Shown: positions 31,502 to 40,272, numbered from the stretch's first letter. The stretch: DNA of 64,000 bases from Ensifer sesbaniae (GCF_013283665.1 NZ_JABEKU010000001.1:2719594-2783593), one strand, 5' to 3'. Program-made: numbers and translations. The notes: generated from the sequence alone by a model not told the origin.

Positions 31502-32205
31502 GCGGCCCGGCGTTCTTTCTCGATCGCCTCATAGGCGGCGTTCAGCGCCGCCATGCGATCATTGGCGATCGCGTGGAATTCTTGCGGTACGCCGCGAGCC
31601 ACCAGCATGTCCGGATGGTTCTCTGAGACGAGCACCCGGTAGCGCTTGCGGATATCGGCGAAATCATCCTTACGCGAAACGCCGAGAACCTGATAGGGGT
31701 CACGGCCGTCGCCGTGAACGTGACGGGCCATGATCCGCGCGAAATGCGCCTCGTCCATGCCGAATATATCGGCCACGCGCATCAGGAAGGCGAGCTCGCG
31801 CTCGTGCACCGCCCCGTCAGACTTGGCGATATGAAAGAGGCCGTCGACGATATCCTCGAGGATCGGGCAGTTCTTTTCGCAGGACGAACACAGCGACGCC
31901 ATCTTCTCGGCATAGGCCTCGTAACCGGCGACGTCCTGGCGCGCCAGATTATAGAGACGGGCGACGTTCTGCGCCTGATCCGGCGGAAACTGGAAAATGT
32001 CGCGGAAGGCGGCCACCTCGGCCTCGGTCACGACGCCGTCGGCCTTGGCCATCTTGGCCGAAAGCGCGATCATGGCAACGGAGAAGGCCACCTTGCGCCG
32101 CGTTTCCGGATCGCCCTCGAACAGGGTGCGCACGGCCTCGACCACGCCGGCAAGCGCATTGCCGGTGGCGGTAACGATCTTGAGGAGGCTGTCCCAGAAT
32201 GACAT
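31498..32205 (-). CDS. DjlA-like co-chaperone (TerB-like domain plus C-terminal J domain)
   Basis: Combines a TerB/DjlA-type helical domain (about 30-150, FSVAMIALSAKMAKADGVVTEAEVAAF and a second acidic repeat KSDGAVHERELAFL) with a C-terminal J domain. That domain is DPYQVLGVSRKDDFADIRKRYRVLVSENHPDMLVARG, with the HPD tripeptide needed to stimulate DnaK. The 235-residue protein lacks the N-terminal membrane anchor of E. coli DjlA. A cysteine cluster (CSSCEKNCPIL) sits in the middle. ATG 32205 replaces a longer opening that runs into the intergenic region. It is translationally coupled to the AmpD-like gene. Confidence 0.9.
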   Translation of the reverse strand: MSFWDSLLKIVTATGNALAGVVEAVRTLFEGDPETRRKVAFSVAMIALSAKMAKADGVVTEAEVAAFRDIFQFPPDQAQNVARLYNLARQDVAGYEAYAEKMASLCSSCEKNCPILEDIVDGLFHIAKSDGAVHERELAFLMRVADIFGMDEAHFARIMARHVHGDGRDPYQVLGVSRKDDFADIRKRYRVLVSENHPDMLVARGVPQEFHAIANDRMAALNAAYEAIEKERRAA

Positions 32206-32634
32206 GCGAGGTTCCCTGTCTCTCCACCCTATAGCATGGACCGATGTGGTGGCAAATTGCAAGCAGTGCGCGGCCCGAACCACGAGGATGACGAATTTGT
32301 GATGGCCCCTCACTATTGTCAATCCATCGATTGGAACTTGCGACAGCCAGCCGACAGAAAGCTGTTACCGCGGGAACAGCTTTCAATAAAAAGGAGATGT
32401 TCTCGCCGCCCTGAAAATCAGCAACTGCACCGTTCGCGACCGCCTCAGAGCAGAACCACCCGGACCGCGGCCTGCGACAATCCGCGCGCATCTGCCCTGC
32501 CCAGCCATTGCAGCCTTCATTGGCTCCTGGCGGCAGCGCCTCGACACAACATCCACAGGCCCGTCATTTAATTTCCATCTGATTTGCGTTATGGAGGCCC
32601 CACCCATCGCATGCCAAAATCCCGAGGAGGAAAC
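32206..32634. other. Divergent intergenic region djlA-like / pfp with a 26-bp palindrome
   Basis: 429 bases with no gene. At 32358-32383 AAAGCTGTT and AACAGCTTT flank a CCGCGG centre, a near-perfect palindrome with one mismatched pair, about 150 bases from djlA-like and 250 from pfp. It resembles a regulator operator of LacI type. The T-run (complement of ATAAAAA) is on the wrong side for a minus-strand terminator. A six-codon ATG frame right behind AAGGAG is too close to that site to be a gene. No convincing promoter was found. Confidence 0.5.
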
Positions 32635-33849
32635 ATGGCCAAGAAAAAAGTCGCAATGCTGACGGCCGGCGGGCTCGCGCCCTGCCTGTCATCCGCCGTT
32701 GGGGGGCTGATCGAGCGCTACACGGACATCGCGCCCGAATACGAGCTGGTCGCCTATCGCTCCGGCTACCAGGGCCTGCTCTTGGCCGACCGCATCGAGA
32801 TCACGCGCGACATGCGCGAGAAGGCGCACATCCTGCATCGCCATGGCGGCTCGCCGATCGGCAACAGCCGCGTCAAGCTCACCAACGCGGCCGATTGCGT
32901 CAAGCGCGGCCTCGTCAAGGATGGCGAGAACCCGCTGCGCATCGCCGCCGAGCGGCTTGCCAATGACGGCATCTCGATCCTGCACACGATCGGTGGCGAC
33001 GACACCAACACGACGGCAGCCGACCTCGCCGCCTATCTCGGCGCCAATGGCTACGACCTGACCGTGGTCGGCCTGCCGAAGACCGTCGACAACGACGTCG
33101 TGCCGATCCGCCAGACGCTCGGCGCCTGGACGGCGGCCGAATACGGCGCCCGCTTCTTCGACAATGTGAGCAACGAGCAGAGTGCCGCACCGCGCACGCT
33201 GGTCGTGCACGAGGTCATGGGCCGCCATTGCGGCTGGCTGACCGCGGCCACCGCCCGCTCCTACATCCAGACGGTCGACGACAAGGAGTTCGTCGACGGC
33301 TTCATGATGAACCGCCAGATGAAGAACATCGACGGCCTTTATCTGCCGGAGATGAAATTCGATCTGCAGGCCGAAGCCGATCGCCTGCGCAAGGTCATGG
33401 ACCGCACCGGCTTCGTCACGCTGTTCGTCAGTGAAGGCGCCTGCCTCGATGCGATCGTCGCCGAACGGGAAGCCGCCGGCGAAACGATCAAGCGCGATGC
33501 CTTCGGTCACGTGAAGATCGACACGATCAATGTCGGCAACTGGTTCTCCAAGCAGTTCGCCGCTCTGCTCGGCGCCGAGCGCTCGATGGTGCAGAAGTCC
33601 GGCTACTACGCCCGCTCCGCACCGGCCAACGGCGACGACCTGCGCCTGATCCAGAGCATGGTCGACCTCGCCGTCGAAAGCGCGCTCAACAAGGTCTCGG
33701 GCGTCACCGGTCACGACGAGGACCAGGGCGGCAAGCTGCGCACGATCGAGTTCCCGCGCATCAAGGGCGGCAAGCACTTCGACACCTCGGTCAAGTGGTT
33801 CGGTGAGGTCATGGACGTCATCGGCCAGAAGTGGCAGGCGCAGAACTGA
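32635..33849 (+). CDS. pfp: Pyrophosphate-dependent 6-phosphofructokinase
   Basis: Phosphorylates fructose 6-phosphate to the 1,6-bisphosphate using pyrophosphate, reversibly. The 404-residue protein has the PFK phosphoryl-donor motif as GGDD (120-123) and PKTVDND (148-154). The Asp in GGDD and the Lys of PKT are the residues known to favour PPi over ATP, where ATP enzymes have GGDG. Substrate motif MGRHCGWL is intact. ATG 32635 has a strong GAGGAGG site. It is followed by a long hairpin. Many rhizobia lack ATP-PFK flux, so a reversible gluconeogenic role is likely (inference). Confidence 0.93.
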   Translation: MAKKKVAMLTAGGLAPCLSSAVGGLIERYTDIAPEYELVAYRSGYQGLLLADRIEITRDMREKAHILHRHGGSPIGNSRVKLTNAADCVKRGLVKDGENPLRIAAERLANDGISILHTIGGDDTNTTAADLAAYLGANGYDLTVVGLPKTVDNDVVPIRQTLGAWTAAEYGARFFDNVSNEQSAAPRTLVVHEVMGRHCGWLTAATARSYIQTVDDKEFVDGFMMNRQMKNIDGLYLPEMKFDLQAEADRLRKVMDRTGFVTLFVSEGACLDAIVAEREAAGETIKRDAFGHVKIDTINVGNWFSKQFAALLGAERSMVQKSGYYARSAPANGDDLRLIQSMVDLAVESALNKVSGVTGHDEDQGGKLRTIEFPRIKGGKHFDTSVKWFGEVMDVIGQKWQAQN

Positions 33850-33856
33850 CACTCAT

Positions 33857-33896
33857 GGGCTTCGGCGCGTCGCCTGTTGCGGCGCGCCGAAGGCCC
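33857..33896 (+). terminator. Terminator-like hairpin after pfp
   Basis: GGGCTTCGGCGCG (33857-33869) pairs with CGCGCCGAA-G-GCCC (33883-33896) with one bulged G, starting seven bases after the pfp stop. The T-run is poor. Confidence 0.65.
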
Positions 33897-33960
33897 CTGA
33901 TTTCGAGATTGACGGTTCCGCGTTTCCGTGGCTGGCTCGGCAAATTCATTGTCGAGAACC

Positions 33961-34010
33961 CTACAGCGCCGCGCGTCTTCAAGACGCGCTAAGGACGCGC
34001 GGCGCTGTAG
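33961..34010 (+). repeat. Repeat family A, second module only (R3), at the broken 5' end of a LysE gene
   Basis: CTACAGCGCCGCGCGTCTT and ACGCGCGGCGCTGTAG form a long palindrome. This copy lacks module 1. The LysE-type coding remnant starts exactly where the repeat ends (about 34010), so insertion or deletion at the repeat probably removed the gene's 5' part. Confidence 0.8.
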
Positions 34011-34462
34011 GCGCGCTGCTTGCGACCTCTGCCGCGATCTTCACCGTGCTGAAATGGGTGGGCGCCGCCTATCTCGTCTGGCTCGGCATCAAGCTCTGGC
34101 GCGCACCGGTGGCAGGCGGAGGCGACGCCGGCCTCGAGACCACCGCCACCGAGCGGCCGCTGCGCATCTTCTTCCATACCTATGCGGTGACCGCATTGAA
34201 CCCGAAGAGCATCGTCTTCTTCGTCGCCTTCCTGCCGCAGTTCCTCGATCTGACGCAGCCGCTCTTCACCCAGATGGCGATTTTCGAGCTCACCTTCCTG
34301 ACACTCACGATCCTCAATGCCAGCCTCTATGCAGCCCTTGCGACCGCTGCGCGCAGCACGATTTCCAGGCCGAACATCCGCCGGATCGTCAACCGCGCCG
34401 GCGGCTCCATGCTCATCGGCGCGGGGCTTCTGACGGCGACGATGAAGCGCGCCTCGGCGTGA
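34010..34462 (+). pseudogene. LysE/RhtB-type exporter, 5' truncated
   Basis: The remnant reads GALLATSAAIFTVLKWVGAAYLVWLGIKLWRAP, then HTYAVTALNPKSIVFFVAFLPQFLD and a terminal GAGLL segment. This is the middle and C-terminal part of an amino-acid exporter. The usual first 55-65 residues, containing the opening membrane helix and the PGP motif, are absent. Upstream in the same frame lies only repeat R3 and low-complexity translation, with no start and ribosome site. The open frame upstream through the repeat has no family resemblance. The remaining frame is intact, so the event may be recent. It could still be expressed as a short protein, but not as a normal transporter. Confidence 0.82.
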
Positions 34463-34579
34463 AATTGTCGCCTGCGCTTGCCGCCGCCAGCCTCATAGGT
34501 TAATGGAGATTCACTCTCGGCGGCTGGCAACCGCTGATTTGCAGGGGGCGACGGGGCCCAGAAGCACGAAAGTGACAGA

Positions 34580-35629
34580 ATGGCGAAGTACCGTATTTCC
34601 CTTTCCAAACAGACGTTTGGCGTGGCAGCTATCCTGTCGGCGACCATCGTCTCGGGATGCTCGACGGTAGAGCACACGTCGCTCGAGGAATTGACGGCCG
34701 TACAGACGGTCACCCCGCTTGCAAAGCCCGGCACTGAAATGACGGCCTACGCGCTGCCAACGCCTGACGGTGTGGCCACCGCGACGAGCGCCGCGCTGAC
34801 GGCACAGACAGCCGTCCAGGCATCGGGCATCGCGGTCACCTATCCGGTCGCGGCCGACCTGGCACAAGGCGCCGAAGCCGCCCCGGCGATGGTTGCTGTT
34901 CCCGCCTCCAAGCCGGGCAGCACCATGGCGCTTGCCATGGTCGCCCCGACGACGCCTGCCGTCGCCAATGCAGAAACGGCAGCCGCGGCCGTTACCCAGG
35001 TTTCGGCCAATGCCTCGCAAGTGCCGGCACCGGCCTCTGCAGAAGTTGCGACCAAGACCAGCCGTGTCCAGGATCTTCCGGTTTCGACGCTTGCGGTTGC
35101 CGCCGCGATGGAATCGGACTTCGATACCGGCGAGCCCGTCGGCCTCGAAACGCTGGTCGCCAACCGCATGATCGTGCCGACCGAGCGTCCGAAGACAGGC
35201 GTCATCGGCTCGACGGTCGCAGCCGTTGCCAGCGTCATTCCGGATTCGATGAAGCTCAGCAAGGCGCCGACGAGCTCGCGTCCCGACCTCGACAAGCTGA
35301 TCAAGTATTATGCCGATCTGAACGGCATTCCGGTCGAGCTGGTTCACCGTGTCGTCAAGCGCGAGAGCAACTACAATCCGCGCGCCTACAGCAACGGCAA
35401 TTACGGCCTGATGCAGATCCGCTACAACACCGCCAAGGGCCTCGGCTACGACGGTCCGGCGGAGGGCCTGTTCGACGCCGAAACCAACCTCAAATACGCG
35501 ACGAAATATCTGCACGGCGCCTGGATGGTGGCCGACAACCAGCACGACGGCGCGGTCAAGCTCTATGCCAGCGGCTACTATTACCACGCCAAGCGCAAGG
35601 GCCTTCTCGAAGAACTCGGCATGAAGTGA
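34580..35629 (+). CDS. SLT-domain lytic transglycosylase lipoprotein
   Basis: The 349-residue product has a signal with a lipobox (SATIVSGC, cysteine near 27). A long Ala/Thr/Val-rich low-complexity spacer (about 35-230) follows, then an SLT domain: VVKRESNYNPRAYSNGNYGLMQIRYNTAKGLGY with catalytic Glu in RES, then FDAETNLKYATKYLHGAW. The tail LYASGYYYHAKRKGLLEELG ends the domain. It is probably outer-membrane attached, cutting glycan strands. ATG 34580 is the only start that gives the lipoprotein signal. It ends facing the beta-lactamase-like gene with a shared hairpin. Confidence 0.9.
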   Translation: MAKYRISLSKQTFGVAAILSATIVSGCSTVEHTSLEELTAVQTVTPLAKPGTEMTAYALPTPDGVATATSAALTAQTAVQASGIAVTYPVAADLAQGAEAAPAMVAVPASKPGSTMALAMVAPTTPAVANAETAAAAVTQVSANASQVPAPASAEVATKTSRVQDLPVSTLAVAAAMESDFDTGEPVGLETLVANRMIVPTERPKTGVIGSTVAAVASVIPDSMKLSKAPTSSRPDLDKLIKYYADLNGIPVELVHRVVKRESNYNPRAYSNGNYGLMQIRYNTAKGLGYDGPAEGLFDAETNLKYATKYLHGAWMVADNQHDGAVKLYASGYYYHAKRKGLLEELGMK

Positions 35630-35665
35630 GCCAAGGCCGCTTGAGCCAAGCTCAGGTGATTTTGC

Positions 35666-35696
35666 GAGGCGCTCAATCGAGCGCCTCTATTATTTT
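35666..35696 (+). terminator. Terminator of the SLT lipoprotein gene, overlapping the end of the opposing gene
   Basis: GAGGCGCTC (35666-35674) and GAGCGCCTC (35679-35687) form a perfect stem with an AATC loop, then TATTATTTT on the plus strand. The last codons of the convergent beta-lactamase-like gene lie within the hairpin. Confidence 0.8.
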
Positions 35697-37028
35697 GGCG
35701 TTGAGCTTCTGCACGTCGTAGCCGAGGCGCGAGGGCGTCAGCCCGAGCCGGACCACCGCGAGCTTCAGCGAAGGCACCAGCATGATCGCCTGGCCGTCAT
35801 GGCCGAGCATCCAGAAAGCGTCGGCCGGGAAGCGGCCCGAGCCGGCGCGGACACCGTTTTCCTCCAGCCACACCTGCCCCTGGCCGTACTTGCCCTCCGA
35901 GGCCCTGGTCGGCCCACGCATGAAGGCGACGTAGTCCTTCGGCAGCATCGCCCTCCCCTTCCAGACGCCATCCTGCAAGAGGAACTGCGCGAAACGCGCC
36001 CAGTCCCGTGCGGTCGCATACATGTAGGACGAGCCGACGAAGGTGCCGCTGGCATCGGTTTCGAGCACGGCGCTGCTCATGCCCAAAGGCGCGAACAGCG
36101 CATCATGCGGAAAGGCGAGTGCTGCCGCCGGATCGTCGAAGCTTCGCATCCAGATGCGCGACAGCAGCGTGCTCGTGCCGCTGGAATAGCTGAACTTCAC
36201 GCCCGGATCGGATGTCAGCGGCTTTGCGGCCGCGTAGCCCGCCATATCCTTTTCAAGATAGAGCATGCGCGTGACGTCGGTAACATCGCCATAGTTCTCA
36301 TTGAATTCAAGGCCGCTCTGCATGCCCATCAGGTCGGCAAGCGTGATGTTGGCCCGCTCGTCGCTCGCCCATTCCGGCAGGAGCCCGGCGCGCGCCATCT
36401 CCATTTTGCCTTCAGCCACACGAAGGCCGATCAGCGTCGCCGTGACCGATTTCGTCATCGACCAGCCGAGCAACGGCGTCGAACGGTCGAAGCCCTGGCC
36501 ATAGGTCTCGGCGACCAGGCGACCATCGCGGATGACGGCGATCGCCCGCACGCCCGGACCGGCGAGATCGGCATCCTCGACAAGCTTCTGCAAGGCGGGA
36601 TCGATCGCGGCCCCTTCGCCGTCCGGCCAGGGTGTTTCGGAGGCGGGTGCGTCCACCACGGCCGCAGCCGTCCTGACCGGCGGCAAGCGCGTGCCGTCGC
36701 CGTCCGGCAGGCTCGCGCAGCCCGCGCCCGGTCTGTAGGCAGCATAGCCTGCGGCAGCAAAGCCGAGGATCTGCGCGGTCACCGTCTGTCTCTCGGGATC
36801 GACGGCAACCTTCACCAGCTTCAGCAAGGGGTGGCCCGGCGCCTGGACGTCATCGGCCAGCACCGACTGGGCGTCCCGTTTTGCGATGAAGACATTGGAG
36901 CAGACGATCTTCGCCGCATAGCCATCGCCGACCTTGAGCAGTTCCGGCGGCGCGATCGCAAGCCAGCCGCCGATGGCGACGATGCCCAATGCCAACGCGG
37001 CAGCTGATCTCCTCAATATGCGTCCCAT
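35673..37028 (-). CDS. Serine beta-lactamase-like / class C penicillin-binding-fold hydrolase
   Basis: 451-residue envelope protein with an N-terminal hydrophobic signal/anchor (RSAAALALGIVAIGGWLAIA). The beta-lactamase (AmpC/esterase/EstB) fold shows SxxK as GWSMTKSVTATLIG, the Tyr motif YSSGTS and a C-terminal HxG-like GHDGQAI. A roughly 130-residue N-terminal region precedes the catalytic domain. Members act as esterases, D-aminopeptidases or unknown hydrolases more often than as antibiotic resistance enzymes; this one shares the common 6-aminohexanoate hydrolase-like layout. Substrate unknown. Neighbours are peptidoglycan enzymes, which makes a cell-wall substrate plausible but unproven. 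Confidence 0.85.
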   Translation of the reverse strand: MGRILRRSAAALALGIVAIGGWLAIAPPELLKVGDGYAAKIVCSNVFIAKRDAQSVLADDVQAPGHPLLKLVKVAVDPERQTVTAQILGFAAAGYAAYRPGAGCASLPDGDGTRLPPVRTAAAVVDAPASETPWPDGEGAAIDPALQKLVEDADLAGPGVRAIAVIRDGRLVAETYGQGFDRSTPLLGWSMTKSVTATLIGLRVAEGKMEMARAGLLPEWASDERANITLADLMGMQSGLEFNENYGDVTDVTRMLYLEKDMAGYAAAKPLTSDPGVKFSYSSGTSTLLSRIWMRSFDDPAAALAFPHDALFAPLGMSSAVLETDASGTFVGSSYMYATARDWARFAQFLLQDGVWKGRAMLPKDYVAFMRGPTRASEGKYGQGQVWLEENGVRAGSGRFPADAFWMLGHDGQAIMLVPSLKLAVVRLGLTPSRLGYDVQKLNAKIIEALD

Positions 37029-37049
37029 GCGTTCCCTCCAGCCGTCTCA

Positions 37050-37155
37050 CGTTTCCTTGCAGCCGTGCCGGCCAAGGACACCAAGGACAGATACCCGCAG
37101 CATTTCAAGGTGCTACAGCGACCCTCGCGTCCGATTGGGCGCAAACGCGCTGTCG
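37050..37155 (+). repeat. Repeat family A, degenerate copy (R4)
   Basis: Matches to the family include GTTTCCTTG, AAGGACA, GCAGCATTTCAAGGTG, CTACAGCGACC and CGCGTCCGATTG, all in order, but the palindromes have decayed. It lies in the 262-base gap upstream of the beta-lactamase-like gene. Confidence 0.6.
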
Positions 37156-37290
37156 AGTTGCAGAGAGAGAACCAGCATTTCGCCGCCGGGAAAAGCCCGG
37201 AAATTGCAGGTTTCCACCGGGGAATGGGAACCGTGGCAGCGCAGGCCCGCAGCAGCCTGGAGCCCTTGTGCGCCATCGACACACGGCGCG

Positions 37291-38841
37291 CTAGGCCGAG
37301 CGTCGCAAATCCGCCGCTTCGCCTGTCTCGAGCAATGCCGCCACATCCGTCAGCGCCGGCGATATCCACGGACCGCTGACTTCCACGGCGCCGCTGGCCC
37401 GCGCGCAATCCATCTCGCTTTGCTTTTCGATGCCGCGCACGGCGATCGGCAGGCGCAGCACCTGGCCGGTCTTGATGAGGCAGGCAAGCAGTGCAAGGCT
37501 GCGCTCGCTGCCGTGGGTAGCCCGGATGGCGGTAAGATCGATGGTCACCTGATCGGGCTGCAGTTCGGCAATCAGGTTCAGGGGCAAGGATGAGCCGGCG
37601 CCGCCGCCAAGCGCAATCCGCACACCAAGCGCCCGCACCCCCTGGAGATTCCCGGAGATCAGGGCAAGATCCTCGGTCGAAAAGTCCCCGGCGATCTCGA
37701 TCGTCAGGCGTCCCGGTGGCAAGCTCGCTTCGCTGAGGCACTGCTCGACCTGCGCGACAAAATCGCGATCCTTGAGTTGCGGAGCAAAGGGGGCGACGGT
37801 CAGCCCCGTCGGCGAAGCCCAGCGGGCAGCCTGCGCGCAGGCCACCCGAAGTGTCCAATAGCCTAGCGAGAGCGTGCTCGTGCTCTTCTCTGACGGCTCT
37901 ATGAAATCTTCGGCACCGATGACGCCGCGCAGCGGATGTCGCCAGCGCAGCAGCGCCTCGAAACCACGGATGGCCCCGCTGGCCGTCCCGGCCGTCGGCA
38001 GGAATTCGAGGAAGAATTCATCGGCCTCGAGCCCGCGTGCGACGTCACGCTCGGCCTCCGCCCGCTGCCTGGCGGCGCGGGTCAGCGTCTCCGAGTGGAA
38101 GGCGTGGCTGTTGCCGCTCACCGCCTTCGCCTCGTAGAGCGCCAGGTCCGCACGCTTCAGCACGTCGCCCGTCGCCGTATCGCTTCGCTCGATGAAGGCG
38201 ATGCCGATACTGCAGCCGGAAGCGACCCGTGCATCACCAAGATCGAACGGCGCTTCGAACAGCGCCTTTACCCGCATTGCGAGCATTTCCGCCTCAGCCT
38301 GCGAAGACGCGCCGGCGGCTGCGAGCACGAACTCGTCTCCCCCCAGCCGGTAGAGGCTCGCCTCCCCGGAGAAGGCGCGCCTCAGGCGCGCGCCAAAGAG
38401 CGCCAGCAGCCGGTCGCCGGCATCGTGGCCCATCGTATCGTTGATCGCCTTGAACCGGTCGAGATCGAGAAGGAGCAGCGCATTGCGCTCGAAAGTGGCC
38501 CCTTCCACTGAAAGCGCCTGGTGAATGTCCGCTTCCAGAGCGGCGCGGTTTGCAAGCCCGGTGAGCTTGTCGCGGTGGACTTCGTGGCGCAAGCGCCGCT
38601 CCGCACGGCGCGCTGCATGCAGCTCATGTTCGAGCCGCCGCAGGTAACGCCAGCGATAGAAGGATCCGCCGAGGAGAAACGGCATGGCGCCAGCCGCCAG
38701 CATTGCGGGAACATCCCAATGCGATTGTTTTGCAAGCACGGTTTCCGTCGCCAGCCACGCCGCAGAAACCAGAGCCCCCAATGCCGCGCCGGCAGCCGCA
38801 AATCGCTGCTCGGGCTTCGGCAGAAACGTTCTTAACATCAT
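37291..38841 (-). CDS. Membrane GGDEF diguanylate cyclase with degenerate EAL domain
   Basis: 516 residues: two N-terminal membrane segments (about 13-37 and 44-63), a GGDEF domain (about 85-250) and an EAL-like domain (about 260-505). GGDEF is intact (RLGGDEF, 167-171, with DLDRFKAINDTMGHDAGD), so c-di-GMP synthesis is likely. The inhibitory RxxD site is absent (SGEA at that position). The EAL half keeps EAL (295-297) but has IEIAGD where active enzymes have a second Glu, LGGGAGSS in place of DDFGTGYSS, and TIDLTAI in place of KID. Metal-binding and catalytic residues are therefore missing. Net prediction: a synthase with a regulatory or binding EAL fold. Confidence 0.92.
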   Translation of the reverse strand: MMLRTFLPKPEQRFAAAGAALGALVSAAWLATETVLAKQSHWDVPAMLAAGAMPFLLGGSFYRWRYLRRLEHELHAARRAERRLRHEVHRDKLTGLANRAALEADIHQALSVEGATFERNALLLLDLDRFKAINDTMGHDAGDRLLALFGARLRRAFSGEASLYRLGGDEFVLAAAGASSQAEAEMLAMRVKALFEAPFDLGDARVASGCSIGIAFIERSDTATGDVLKRADLALYEAKAVSGNSHAFHSETLTRAARQRAEAERDVARGLEADEFFLEFLPTAGTASGAIRGFEALLRWRHPLRGVIGAEDFIEPSEKSTSTLSLGYWTLRVACAQAARWASPTGLTVAPFAPQLKDRDFVAQVEQCLSEASLPPGRLTIEIAGDFSTEDLALISGNLQGVRALGVRIALGGGAGSSLPLNLIAELQPDQVTIDLTAIRATHGSERSLALLACLIKTGQVLRLPIAVRGIEKQSEMDCARASGAVEVSGPWISPALTDVAALLETGEAADLRRSA

Positions 38842-38941
38842 GTCGACGCCCCCGAATGTAAGGCGGTGCCTAGCACGCTAGGGTTTAATGATTTCTTATG
38901 GGTGAAAAATTGTATGGCGGCCGTTCAAGGGCCTTCCGGGG

Positions 38942-38959
38942 CTGTGGAAACCCCGTCAT
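38942..38959 (+). promoter_or_regulatory. Candidate Pho box upstream of btaAB
   Basis: CTGTGGA-AACC-CCGTCAT fits the PhoB site CTGTCAT-N4-CTGTCAT with correct spacing: 4 of 7 matches in the first half and 6 of 7 in the second. It lies 58 bases upstream of btaA. Betaine-lipid genes in rhizobia are induced by phosphate starvation through PhoB, which supports the call. Confidence 0.5.
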
Positions 38960-39017
38960 CAAAGTGTAGCGGAGTCACTTTAGAAGCGGCTAAGTTTCAA
39001 CTGGATGACCGGCAGAG

Positions 39018-40268
39018 ATGACCGAACTAGCCCCCGATGTTGGCTTTGGCAGAAAAAATCCGAAGCTGAAAACCGCCCTGCTCCAGCACAAGACCTTCTC
39101 CCTCGCCGGCCTCTCAGAACGTCTCTTCGGCCTGCTCTTCTCGGGGCTCGTCTACCCGCAGATCTGGGAGGATCCGATCGTCGACATGGAGGCGATGCAG
39201 CTTAGCCCGGAGCATCGGATAGTCACCATCGGCTCCGGCGGCTGCAACATGCTGACCTACCTGTCGGCCGGCCCGCGCAAGATCGACGTCGTCGATCTCA
39301 ACCCGCACCACATCGCGCTGAACCGCCTGAAGCTCGCGGCCTTCCGCCACCTGCCGAGCCACAAGGATGTCACGCGCTTCCTGGCAACCCAGGGCACGGC
39401 GACCAACGTCCAGGCCTTCGACCTCTTCCTCTCTCCGAAGCTCGACACCGCCACGCGCAGCTACTGGAACGGCCGCGACATCACCGGTCGCCGGCGCATC
39501 GGCGTCTTCGGCCGCAACATCTATCGCACCGGCCTGCTCGGCCGCTTCATCGCCGCAAGCCATCTGCTCGCCCGCCTGCATGGCGTCAACCCGGAAGAGT
39601 TCGTCCAGGCGCGCTCGATGCGCGAGCAACGCCAGTTCTTCGATGAGCGCCTTGCGCCGCTTTTCGATCGTCCCGTCATCCGCTGGATCACCAGCCGCAA
39701 GAGCTCGCTCTTCGGGCTCGGCATCCCGCCGCAGCAGTTCGACGAGCTTGCCAGCCTCAGCAGCGAGAAATCGCTCGCAGCCGTCTTGCGTCACCGCCTG
39801 GAAAAGCTCACCTGCCACTTCCCGCTTAGGGAAAACTACTTCGCCTGGCAGGCCTTCGGTCGCCGTTATCCGCTGCCGCACGAAGGCGAACTGCCGCCCT
39901 ACCTCAATGCCCGCGCCTATGAGGCGATCCGCAACAATGCCGAGCGCGTCGAGGTCCATCACGCAAGCTACACCGAGCTCCTGGCCAGCAAGCCGGCCGC
40001 TTCCGTCGACCGCTACATCCTGCTCGATGCCCAGGACTGGATGACCGACCAGCAGCTCAACGACCTCTGGACCGAGATCACCCGCACCGCGGACAGCAGC
40101 GCCGTCGTCATCTTCCGCACCGCGGCTGAAGACAGCATCCTGCCGGGGCGCGTCTCTTCGGCCCTGCTCGATCAGTGGCACTACGATGCCGAGGCATCGG
40201 CCAGGCTCGGCGCCGAAGATCGCTCCGCCATCTATGGCGGGTTCCACATCTACCGGAAGAAGGCTTGA
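39018..40268 (+). CDS. btaA: BtaA: SAM:diacylglycerol 3-amino-3-carboxypropyltransferase
   Basis: First step of betaine-lipid (DGTS) synthesis: transfers the aminocarboxypropyl group of S-adenosylmethionine to diacylglycerol, at the membrane. The 416-residue protein matches the DUF3419/BtaA family: YPQIWEDPIVDMEAMQL, the SAM site IVTIGSGGCNMLTYL, and DVVDLNPHHIALNRLKLAA. The C-terminal HHASYTELL, DAQDWMTDQQLNDLW and FRTAAEDSILPGR complete it. It is followed after four bases by btaB, so the pair is an operon, with a strong terminator after btaB. A Pho-box-like sequence precedes it. DGTS replaces phospholipids when phosphate is scarce. Confidence 0.93.
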   Translation: MTELAPDVGFGRKNPKLKTALLQHKTFSLAGLSERLFGLLFSGLVYPQIWEDPIVDMEAMQLSPEHRIVTIGSGGCNMLTYLSAGPRKIDVVDLNPHHIALNRLKLAAFRHLPSHKDVTRFLATQGTATNVQAFDLFLSPKLDTATRSYWNGRDITGRRRIGVFGRNIYRTGLLGRFIAASHLLARLHGVNPEEFVQARSMREQRQFFDERLAPLFDRPVIRWITSRKSSLFGLGIPPQQFDELASLSSEKSLAAVLRHRLEKLTCHFPLRENYFAWQAFGRRYPLPHEGELPPYLNARAYEAIRNNAERVEVHHASYTELLASKPAASVDRYILLDAQDWMTDQQLNDLWTEITRTADSSAVVIFRTAAEDSILPGRVSSALLDQWHYDAEASARLGAEDRSAIYGGFHIYRKKA

Positions 40269-40272
40269 GCCC

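Noticed and set aside
32393-32410. Tiny ATG frame directly behind AAGGAG
   Set aside because: Five sense codons, and the ribosome site touches the ATG; no sign of selection.
35673-37028. Calling the beta-lactamase-fold gene an antibiotic resistance gene
   Set aside because: SxxK and YxS are shared with esterases and peptidases, and the long N-terminal extension and lack of a nearby AmpR argue against an AmpC role.
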